Below, piece by piece: positions 6,458-12,923 of a stretch of 17,260 bases of DNA (positions within the stretch are counted from its first letter, which is position 1; the number at the start of each line of letters is the position of its first letter). Source of the stretch: Oscillospiraceae bacterium (GTDB lineage: Bacteria; Bacillota; Clostridia; Oscillospirales; Ruminococcaceae); the NCBI GenBank assembly GCA_900768995.1, contig CAAGEZ010000060.1:1-17260 (forward strand), in the 5' to 3' direction. The position numbers were made by a program, and so were the translations under genes. The notes under the pieces were generated by a model. That model worked only from the letters and a program-made list of their open reading frames with translations, was not told the origin of the DNA and did no database searches.

Positions 6458-8317
6458 TTATATGAATTTCTTTGTGATTATGGTGTCTCCCGCCTGGAGG
6501 AATGTTACGTTGAATATATCGCTGTCAAGCAGTCTTGTTACCTCGTTTATGTGTATCTCGCTGTTGGGGTATGCGGTGCCGAGGACATTTACAGACACAC
6601 GGTCTGTATTGTGTATCCAGGATCCTATCTCGTTTATGTCGTCATTTACACGGCTAAGTGACTGTTCTTTCATCTGAATGGCAATGCCGAGCTTTATGTA
6701 CATATCGTTTTTGTCAAGCTCTGCGGGAGAAAGAGAATGTCTCAGATGCTCCGCTCCCTTTTTCAGAGTGTTTATGTCACGTTCTGTCTCAGCCTTGAAG
6801 GTCTTTGCGGCAATAAGACGTTCGTTCATCTTTTCGTTCATACCCACGGTGATGATAGTTTTTACAAAGCCTCTGTTTCCAAGGTTCTGAGCGGTTATCT
6901 TATAGCCTGCGGTAAGCTCGCCGCCGCAGATAACGCCCTTGCTGCCCTTGACGGTTATTTCCGTTCCCGCTTCTATCTTGCTTGTGAGAATGTAATTTGC
7001 CTTAACGTCCTGTCCCGCATAAACAACGGCGTTTTCGAGGTATTCCGCATAAACGCCGCCCTGAGCGGAGATATACCCCGAATCGTTGGCATTTACGCCG
7101 CCAATGACCACAACATTGTTTCCTGCGGACACATATGCGCTCTGGATATAGCCCTCGACGATGACATCGCCCTTTGCACTAATGATAGCGCCCTCGCCCA
7201 CATTTCCCTTTACACGCACAGTTCCGTCATAGAACACGTTTCCGTAAAGGCGGTTAACGTTGCCCTTTATGACAAGAACGTCCTGAATGTCAATGGTGTA
7301 TTTGTTTTCGTCAAAGATAACATAGCCGTCCTTTCTTGCAACATATGTCACCTTGTCGGGGTGGACTGCAATGTCTTTGCCTTTAAGGGGCGGCAGGTCC
7401 TTGCCCGATACCTCTTCGATAACGTTGCCGTCAACGGTCTTTCCGTCCCTGCCCTTTACGGCAGGGGTGTATATGGCAACGGGCTGACCCATTTTCACCA
7501 TATCCACGAAATCCACCGTGGCAAAATCCATAGTGCCGTCTTTTCTGACATAAGGCGTAGGAGGCTCGAATTTCCGCCACGGCATCTTGTAGCTGCCGTC
7601 GCAGCCCTTTCGGAGCTGCTCGCCCTTTGCAGCAAGAACTTCTCCCGCAGCGCTGCCCTTTTGGGCAAGAAGCTTTATGTTTTCGTCAACATATCCGAAG
7701 GTTATGTCATGATCCTCAAGGAGGGCATACAGCTCATTTTCCGTTATACTGCTGCCCTTTGGCAGCTTCACATAGGCTTCCATAAGGTCGTCCGTCAGCC
7801 TTATGGTTATGCCCGTTTCGCAGTCGGTATATGTCTTTGCGAAGCCGTGGGGATCGGCATAATATTTTGCCGAAAAAAGCTCCGACCGCTTTTTGTGCAT
7901 ATCGGTGGTGCTGTAAAGAAGCTTTGCGTAGGAATAAGTGTCAACTCCCTCTTCAAGTCCACGGCGTATCTCACGCATCTGCAGGTCAGAATAAAGGGAG
8001 TCGGCATATTTCGAAACATCAACGCCCGATTCAAGGCCCTTTCGTATCTGCCTCATCTGCTCCCAGGAAAAATCGGTGTTGTCATAAAGCTTTACGTCAA
8101 GCTTTTCTTCAAGACCTATGCGTATCTCGTGGAGCTGGAAGCCTGTGTATTCATCGTTGGCATAGGGTTCAAGGTCAACGCCGTTTTTCTTTGCAAGCTC
8201 AATTTCCCTGTCACGTTCCTTGGTGTACTCGTCAACAACGTAATTTTCGGTTGTGACCATATTTTCGCATTCTTCAAGAAGCTTTTTCAGATCGTCTTCA
8301 AACAGCAGCTCCGACAT
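6458..8317 (-). CDS. FapA/DUF342 family protein with N-terminal 26-residue repeats
   Basis: A 619-residue cytoplasmic protein. ATG 8317 is preferred: GAGGAG lies 8 nt upstream, whereas the GTG at 8326 directly abuts that site. Residues 47-150 are four tandem 26-residue units, the last degraded, with consensus roughly VDxxxYAxxxYxxxQMxEIRxGLExG. Residues 165-490 form the FapA (DUF342) region: an N-terminal beta domain, the PAVKGRDGKTVDGNVI stretch (286-300), then a right-handed beta-helix rich in VxGxV/IxAxG turns (350-485). Residues 495-565 are likely coiled coil, ending in a short beta tail. Family members occur beside chemotaxis, motility and polysaccharide-regulation genes but the activity is not established. 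Co-transcription with the HD-GYP gene suggests a link to c-di-GMP signalling or cell-surface/polar functions (inference). Confidence 0.88.
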   Translation of the reverse strand: MSELLFEDDLKKLLEECENMVTTENYVVDEYTKERDREIELAKKNGVDLEPYANDEYTGFQLHEIRIGLEEKLDVKLYDNTDFSWEQMRQIRKGLESGVDVSKYADSLYSDLQMREIRRGLEEGVDTYSYAKLLYSTTDMHKKRSELFSAKYYADPHGFAKTYTDCETGITIRLTDDLMEAYVKLPKGSSITENELYALLEDHDITFGYVDENIKLLAQKGSAAGEVLAAKGEQLRKGCDGSYKMPWRKFEPPTPYVRKDGTMDFATVDFVDMVKMGQPVAIYTPAVKGRDGKTVDGNVIEEVSGKDLPPLKGKDIAVHPDKVTYVARKDGYVIFDENKYTIDIQDVLVIKGNVNRLYGNVFYDGTVRVKGNVGEGAIISAKGDVIVEGYIQSAYVSAGNNVVVIGGVNANDSGYISAQGGVYAEYLENAVVYAGQDVKANYILTSKIEAGTEITVKGSKGVICGGELTAGYKITAQNLGNRGFVKTIITVGMNEKMNERLIAAKTFKAETERDINTLKKGAEHLRHSLSPAELDKNDMYIKLGIAIQMKEQSLSRVNDDINEIGSWIHNTDRVSVNVLGTAYPNSEIHINEVTRLLDSDIFNVTFLQAGDTIITKKFI

Positions 8318-8784
8318 ATATTTCACTCCTCATTACGGATAGATAAAAGCCATCGGTTTTATACAAAATATTATACTGCAATCCACAGTCTATGATGTAA
8401 ACATACTTATATATATGTGTTAATTTTTGCAATAAATCAACAATTGTGTACATATAAATTCAGACGCCTGACACTGCAAAAAATACACAGTGCAGCGGAG
8501 ATAACGTATGTTTATCCGTAAAAGCGTGAATCTCTGCACACTCGTCAATTCACATAAAATTCATCAATTTGACTGCTAATAAGTGTGAAATGGTTCTCTT
8601 ATATGGTATAAAATAAAATATGTAGTATGCCTGCCTCTGCATTATGACATAATTTCAGACATAAAAATATCGGCAGCCCTTTTTTTACGGCTCGCAACAG
8701 ACAGACAAAATGCCGCAGACAAGCCTTATGCGGCACGCCGCCAAAGCTTACTCTGAGCTTTACAAAAAGATTCGGGAGGATTTT
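8318..8784. other. 467-bp AT-rich divergent intergenic region
   Basis: No gene seen. It must hold promoters for both HD-GYP operons. On the minus strand TATAAT (8375-8370) is a good -10 about 50 nt before the FapA-type start, but its -35 is poor. On the plus strand TATAAA at 8607-8612, preceded by ATATGG, is a weak candidate for the second HD-GYP operon, leaving a long ~165-nt leader. A small hairpin (CACTG/CAGTG) lies near 8470-8495. I do not see a c-di-GMP riboswitch. Confidence 0.4.
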
Positions 8785-10320
8785 ATGGGCACGGATAAAA
8801 CAAAAGAAAGATCAACCATACTTATTGTCGATGACTCTGAAATGAACAGAGAGATGCTTTCGGAGATACTGAGAGACGACTACAACACCCTTGAAGCCGC
8901 TGACGGCGCAGAAGCCGTAGCTGTCCTCAAAGAGCACGAGCACGATATAGACCTTGTGCTGCTGGACATCATTATGCCGGGTATGGACGGATTTGAAGTC
9001 CTTTCAATTATGAACAGATATAACTGGATAGAATATATCCCCGTTATTATGATCTCCTCCGAGGGCGATTTTTCATACATAAAGAAAGCCTATGACCTTG
9101 GAGCTACCGATTATATCCGGCGTCCCTACCGGAGCTACACCATTCACCGAAGGATAGGCAACACTCTTATGCTCTACAACAAACAGAAAAGGTTGCTGAA
9201 AATCGTTGAGGAGCAGGTATATGCCAAGGAAAAGGACAACCGTATGATGATAAACATTCTGGGTCACATCGTTGAGTTCAGAAACGGTGAGAGCGGAATG
9301 CACGTTCATCATATCCAGACCATCACAAAGCTCCTGCTCAGAAGCCTTGTGAAAAAGACCGACAAATATGAGCTTACCGACAATGATATCCTCCAGATAA
9401 TCACTGCCTCGGCTCTCCACGATATCGGAAAGATATCCATTGACGACAAGATACTGAATAAACCGGGCAAGCTCACCAATGAGGAATTTGCCATTATGAA
9501 GACCCACGCCGCTGTGGGTGCGGAGATACTTAAGAGTCTCCCCGTTTATCAGGACAAGGGGCTTGTTCACGTGGCGTATCAGATATGCCGCTGGCACCAC
9601 GAGCGCTATGACGGAAGAGGCTATCCCGACGGCTTAAAGGGCGAAGAGATACCCATTTCCGCACAGGTAGTTTCCCTTGCGGACGTTTATGACGCTCTTA
9701 CAAGCGAACGATGCTACAAAAAGGCTTTTTCCCACGAAAAGGCTATGGATATGATACTGGGCGGCGAGTGCGGAGCATTCAATCCATTGCTCCTTGAATG
9801 CCTTAAAGAGCTTGGCAGCAAGGGAATTGCGGCGGCTCTTGACGCAGACGCAAGGGGAGATATGGACGATCAGCTCCTTATGCGTGTTACCGAAGAGCTT
9901 ATCGAGGACAAAATTTCCGATTCTTCAAGCCACAGCTCACAGCTTTTCGAAGAGGAGCATTCAAAGAGAATGTTCTTTACCGAGGATATACGTGAAATTC
10001 AGTTCGAGTATGATTCCCGTGTGGGAACGGTGGTGCTTTCTCCTTACGGAGCTAAATTCCTCGGCGCAGAAAACAGCGTTGTTTATGCGGATCAGATAAA
10101 AAATGAGCTTCTTGGGGAAAAGTGTGAGGCACTCAAAAACGCTCTTCACAGGACAACTCCCGAAAAGCCCGAAACAGAGCCTATGAATGAAGAACTCACA
10201 TATAACGGCACCACACGCTCATATGTTATAAAGGCAATGTCCCTCTGGTCAAACGAGAGCGAGCCTAAATATATCGGAGCACTGGGCAGGATAATAGACG
10301 TTACCGACGGCATAAACTGA
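8785..10320 (+). CDS. Response regulator: REC - HD-GYP - C-terminal PAS-like domain
   Basis: A 511-residue protein from ATG 8785, chosen because GGGAGG (8774-8779) sits 5 nt upstream; an upstream ATG at 8710 lacks a site and only adds an unrelated tail. Residues 10-130 are a receiver with the acidic pair Asp16-Asp17 and phospho-acceptor Asp61 (LLDIIMPGMDG); the usual Lys is Arg113 (YIRRP). Residues 160-345 are HD-GYP with HD 212-213, His241, HH 271-272 and YDGRGYP (275-281). A ~50-residue polar linker leads to a domain (about 395-511) ending IGALGRIIDVTD, typical of a PAS-PAC edge. It should hydrolyse c-di-GMP under phosphorylation control. An HPt gene follows after 32 nt. It is a paralogue of the HD-GYP protein at 5336-6433, but with a working receiver. 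Confidence 0.9.
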   Translation: MGTDKTKERSTILIVDDSEMNREMLSEILRDDYNTLEAADGAEAVAVLKEHEHDIDLVLLDIIMPGMDGFEVLSIMNRYNWIEYIPVIMISSEGDFSYIKKAYDLGATDYIRRPYRSYTIHRRIGNTLMLYNKQKRLLKIVEEQVYAKEKDNRMMINILGHIVEFRNGESGMHVHHIQTITKLLLRSLVKKTDKYELTDNDILQIITASALHDIGKISIDDKILNKPGKLTNEEFAIMKTHAAVGAEILKSLPVYQDKGLVHVAYQICRWHHERYDGRGYPDGLKGEEIPISAQVVSLADVYDALTSERCYKKAFSHEKAMDMILGGECGAFNPLLLECLKELGSKGIAAALDADARGDMDDQLLMRVTEELIEDKISDSSSHSSQLFEEEHSKRMFFTEDIREIQFEYDSRVGTVVLSPYGAKFLGAENSVVYADQIKNELLGEKCEALKNALHRTTPEKPETEPMNEELTYNGTTRSYVIKAMSLWSNESEPKYIGALGRIIDVTDGIN

Positions 10321-10352
10321 TTTTTGATTTTTCTGTAAGGAGATACCGGGCA

Positions 10353-10697
10353 ATGACCATTGAAGAATGTTACACAAAATTCGGCGGAGATTACAGCGGT
10401 GTGCTGGGCAGACTGGGCAGCGAAGCTCTTATTAAAAGATTTCTCGGCAAATTTCTTGAAGATGAAAGCTATGCGAATATATTCAAGAACCTTGAAAGCG
10501 GAAATAACGAGGAAGCCTTCCGTGCCGCACACACCCTCAAGGGCATATGCCAGAATTTGGGCTTTGACAGGCTTTTCATTTCCGCAAACGCCGTAACCGA
10601 GGCTCTCAGAAACGGCAAAAATGATGTGAATGATGAAATGCTCGCCGCTCTCAAAGCGGATTATGAGCTTACCGCCGAAGCTATCAGGAGTCTTTGA
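10353..10697 (+). CDS. HPt domain histidine phosphotransfer protein
   Basis: A 114-residue all-helical single-domain HPt protein. AAHTLKGICQNLGF (58-71) is the conserved helix with phospho-accepting His60 and the Lys/Gly that follow it. AAGGAG lies about 10 nt before the ATG. It is 32 nt downstream of the REC-HD-GYP gene and 1 nt upstream of the flavoprotein gene, so it belongs to that operon. HPt proteins shuttle phosphate between receiver domains of hybrid kinases and response regulators; here the obvious partner is Asp61 of the preceding receiver. No histidine kinase is in the window, so the donor must be encoded elsewhere. The family call is confident; the partner is inferred from gene order. 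Confidence 0.88.
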   Translation: MTIEECYTKFGGDYSGVLGRLGSEALIKRFLGKFLEDESYANIFKNLESGNNEEAFRAAHTLKGICQNLGFDRLFISANAVTEALRNGKNDVNDEMLAALKADYELTAEAIRSL

Positions 10698-10698
10698 T

Positions 10699-11385
10699 AT
10701 GAAAGTTACGGTTATCCACGGGCAGAACCACCACGGCTCAACATATCATCTTGCACATTCTCTTGCGGAAAAGCTGGACGGTGAGATGACCGAATTTTTT
10801 CTCCCGAAGGATTTCGGAGATATGTGCCTTGGCTGCACCCGCTGCTTTATGGAGAGCGAGAAAAAGTGTCCCCATTATGAGCGCCTTGCACCTATCACGG
10901 CGGCAATGGACGAAGCAGACGTTGTTATATTTGACAGTCCCGTTTACGTATTCCACGTAACAGGCTCTATGAAAGCCTTTCTTGACCATTACGGCTGGAG
11001 ATTTATGGTGCACCGTCCCGAAGAGAAAATGTTCACAAAGCAGGCTGTATGCATCTGCACAGCAGCAGGGGGCGGAATGAAGCACACCCTTACGGATATG
11101 ACTGATACAACGTTTTACTGGGGCTTTGCAAGGACATACAAGCTTGGTGCGGCAGTCCGTTCCACCTCCTGGAAGAGCGTAGACGAAAAAATAAAGCAGA
11201 AGCTTGACAAAAAGCTTGACAGAATTGCCCGCAGGCTAAAAAAGAACTGCGGACATATCCGTCCGAAGCTCCTCACAAGAGCTTTTTTCTTCCTTATGAG
11301 CCGCTTGCAGCGAAAAGGCTTTTCGCCTGTTGATGCAGGGTACTGGCAGTCAAAGGGCTGGACGGAGGGCAAGCACCCTTGGTGA
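10699..11385 (+). CDS. Flavodoxin-fold NAD(P)H-dependent FMN reductase
   Basis: A 228-residue flavodoxin-like oxidoreductase. VIHGQNHHGSTYHLA (5-19) matches the FMN-phosphate loop, and SPVYVFHVTGSMKAFLDH (80-97) is the second flavin-binding segment typical of NADPH-dependent FMN reductase/NAD(P)H oxidoreductases. The CLGCTRCF cluster (43-50) with Cys57 recalls the iron-sulfur-flavoprotein branch, but a bound cluster is not proven. The C-terminal 60 residues are strongly basic and include an aromatic stretch FFFLMSRLQRKGF, which may contact membrane or nucleic acid. ATG 10699 has AGGAG 8 nt upstream and starts 1 nt after the HPt stop, so translation is probably coupled. Its place in a signalling operon is unexplained; it could be a passenger. 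Confidence 0.83.
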   Translation: MKVTVIHGQNHHGSTYHLAHSLAEKLDGEMTEFFLPKDFGDMCLGCTRCFMESEKKCPHYERLAPITAAMDEADVVIFDSPVYVFHVTGSMKAFLDHYGWRFMVHRPEEKMFTKQAVCICTAAGGGMKHTLTDMTDTTFYWGFARTYKLGAAVRSTSWKSVDEKIKQKLDKKLDRIARRLKKNCGHIRPKLLTRAFFFLMSRLQRKGFSPVDAGYWQSKGWTEGKHPW

Positions 11386-11394
11386 TATGGATAT

Positions 11395-11439
11395 AAAAAT
11401 CTGACCTCTCTCTGTTATTCAGAGAGAGGTCAGATTTTT
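11395..11439. terminator. Perfect 20-bp bidirectional terminator
   Basis: Two perfectly complementary 20-nt arms (11395-11414 and 11420-11439) surround a 5-nt loop. They run from AAAAA through CTGACCTCTCTCTG, so both strands have an A-run before and a T-run after the GC stem. It ends the HD-GYP/HPt/flavoprotein operon and overlaps the stop codon of the convergent Crp/Fnr gene. Confidence 0.92.
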
Positions 11440-12103
11440 ATTTATACTTCAAAACGAACCTGTTTTTCTCAAATTCTATCAGTCTGTCGTCCCTCAGTCT
11501 GCAAAGTTCATTTGACATTGCACTGCGGTCAACGGAGAGAAAATCCGCAAGCTGCTGACGATTGAAGGGAATTGTAAAGCTGCCGCTGCCGTTTTTCCTT
11601 GCCTGCTCGGAAAGATAGGAAATGAGCTTTTCACGGGTAGTTCGCTTTGACATATGCCCAAGCTTCTGCATAAGCTTCCTGTTTTTTTCGGAAAGGGCAA
11701 AAACGAGGTTCTGCACCACAGTTGTGTGAAATCTGCACGCCGACGAACAGACTGTCAGTATCCTGTTGATGTCGAAAAACATAACGGTGCAGTCCTCGGC
11801 GGCAATGACATCATTTGTCATAACACCGCTGTCGGGAGCGGCGTATGCCTCCCCGAACATCTCCCCAGTGCCTATCATATTTATGATGCTGCGGTTGCCC
11901 CAATAATCAAAATTCTGAATTATAATGCTGCCCTCAACGGGAACGGCTATCCTGTGGATATTGTCCCCCTGCCTGTAAATGTGCTCGCCTTTTTTGTATG
12001 TGCATACGGTTGCCTGTAAACAGCTCAGCATAGCTTCAATGTCATCAGCCGCAACACCGTCAAATAATTTTGTTTCCATTAAAACAGGAATAAATTTCTT
12101 CAT
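11438..12103 (-). CDS. Crp/Fnr-family regulator, probably of the hcp operon
   Basis: A 221-residue Crp/Fnr protein started at ATG 12103, with GGAG 6 nt upstream. Residues 15-125 form the cyclic-nucleotide-binding-like beta barrel (YKKGEHIYRQGD, VEGSIIIQ, GEMFGEAY). The dimerisation helix follows, and residues 150-215 are the winged helix with FNRQQLADFLSVDRSAMSNE as the DNA-reading element. Cysteines at 28, 34, 105, 119, 123 and 201 do not make the classic Fnr iron-sulfur ligand set, so the sensor chemistry is unclear (haem, cluster or thiol). It is divergent from an iron-sulfur protein and Hcp, the arrangement seen for HcpR-type nitrosative-stress regulators in anaerobes. A palindrome in its own leader suggests autoregulation. 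Confidence 0.88.
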   Translation of the reverse strand: MKKFIPVLMETKLFDGVAADDIEAMLSCLQATVCTYKKGEHIYRQGDNIHRIAVPVEGSIIIQNFDYWGNRSIINMIGTGEMFGEAYAAPDSGVMTNDVIAAEDCTVMFFDINRILTVCSSACRFHTTVVQNLVFALSEKNRKLMQKLGHMSKRTTREKLISYLSEQARKNGSGSFTIPFNRQQLADFLSVDRSAMSNELCRLRDDRLIEFEKNRFVLKYK

Positions 12104-12119
12104 CAAAATCTCCGTTTCT

Positions 12120-12133
12120 GTTGTAAAAACAAC
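12120..12133. promoter_or_regulatory. Putative Crp/Fnr-type operator (GTTGTAAAAACAAC)
   Basis: Perfect inverted repeat of two 5-bp arms around 4 A/T bases, the size and spacing of Crp/Fnr-family half-sites (compare TTGAT-N4-ATCAA). Its centre, 12126.5, is exactly -41.5 relative to the start predicted from the TATAAT at 12156-12161, the class II activator position. Relative to the minus-strand promoter it is at about +10 to +23, suited to repression. Binding is inferred. Confidence 0.55.
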
Positions 12134-12148
12134 CGACTTATTAAGGGT

Positions 12149-12177
12149 ATTATATTATAATTATATCACAAAGTCAA
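12149..12177 (-). promoter_or_regulatory. Promoter of the Crp/Fnr-family gene
   Basis: On the minus strand TTGACT (12177-12172), a 17-bp spacer and TATAAT (12154-12149) form a strong sigma-A promoter. Predicted start is about 12142, leaving a ~39-nt leader containing the putative operator. Confidence 0.65.
12156..12161 (+). promoter_or_regulatory. -10 box of the iron-sulfur protein/hcp operon
   Basis: TATAAT with no recognisable -35 hexamer 17 bp upstream (CCGACT), as expected of an activator-dependent promoter. The palindrome at 12120-12133 takes the activator position. Other overlapping TATAAT-like registers exist in this AT-rich stretch, so the exact start is uncertain. Confidence 0.5.
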
Positions 12178-12209
12178 GATGAAACGTCAAAAACGGAGGA
12201 ACAAACATT

Positions 12210-12896
12210 ATGATAAGAAAAATAATCAGAATAGACGAAGAAAAATGCAACGGCTGCGGTCTTTGCGCAAAGGCGTGCCACGAAGGCGCAATTGATATGG
12301 TTGACGGCAAGGCAAAGCTCACCCGTGAGCATTACTGCGACGGCCTTGGTGACTGCCTCCCCGCCTGTCCTGCAAATGCAATTTCATTTGAAGAGCGTGA
12401 GGCTCCCGCATATGACGAGGCGGCGGTAATGGCATCGAAAAAGGCAAAAGCACAGCTTCCCTGCGGCTGCCCCGGAACACAGTCACGGGCAATAAAGCGT
12501 GAAGCGGACACCACAGCTCATACGCCCGTTTCAAGCTGCCTTTCCCAGTGGCCCGTTCAGATAAAGCTCGTCCCCACAAGCGCACCGTACTTTGACGGCG
12601 CAGACCTGCTCATCGCCGCAGACTGCACAGCCTATGCATACGGCGATTTCCACAACGAGTTCATCAAGGAACGCATCACCCTCATAGGCTGCCCCAAGCT
12701 CGACAGCGTTGACTATACCGAAAAGCTCACCGCTATCATCAGAAGCAATAACATAAAGAGCGTGACTATCGTGAGAATGGAAGTGCCCTGCTGCGGCGGG
12801 ATCGAAAATGCCGCAAAGAATGCTATCCGGGCAAGCGGAAAATTTATCCCCTGGCAGGTAGTGACCATTTCCACCGATGGAAGAAAATTAAGATAA
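12210..12896 (+). CDS. Hcp-associated ferredoxin-type iron-sulfur protein
   Basis: A 228-residue protein with an N-terminal 4Fe-4S ferredoxin domain: CNGCGLCAKAC (Cys13, 16, 19, 23). A second motif, CDGLGDCLPACP (Cys43, 49, 53), has Leu46 where the second Cys of a standard motif would be. Residues 75-228 are an extra domain with CGC (85-87), Cys110, Cys139, Cys161 and CCGG (194-197), carried by Hcp-linked ferredoxin proteins in Clostridia; I cannot name its function. A GGAGG site lies 10 nt before the ATG. The hcp gene follows after 27 nt, so this is probably the electron donor to the hydroxylamine/NO reductase, or a helper in its cluster assembly. The partnership is an inference from gene order. 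Confidence 0.85.
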   Translation: MIRKIIRIDEEKCNGCGLCAKACHEGAIDMVDGKAKLTREHYCDGLGDCLPACPANAISFEEREAPAYDEAAVMASKKAKAQLPCGCPGTQSRAIKREADTTAHTPVSSCLSQWPVQIKLVPTSAPYFDGADLLIAADCTAYAYGDFHNEFIKERITLIGCPKLDSVDYTEKLTAIIRSNNIKSVTIVRMEVPCCGGIENAAKNAIRASGKFIPWQVVTISTDGRKLR

Positions 12897-12923
12897 ATAT
12901 AGAAATAATAAGGAGATACCAAT

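Noticed and set aside
6737..8395. Long plus-strand open frame (552 codons) opposite the FapA-type gene
   Set aside because: It is antisense to a well-supported gene, has no recognisable domain or ribosome-binding site, and arises from the codon bias of the real gene. The same applies to 950-1849, 3650-4456 and 12888-13880.
8555..8582. TAAA-N16-GCTAATAA resembling a sigma-28 (motility) promoter before the plus-strand HD-GYP operon
   Set aside because: Only about five of eight bases match the downstream element, and no motility genes are in the window.
8318..8784. Possible c-di-GMP riboswitch between the two HD-GYP operons
   Set aside because: I could not find the conserved core of either known c-di-GMP riboswitch class in this AT-rich stretch.
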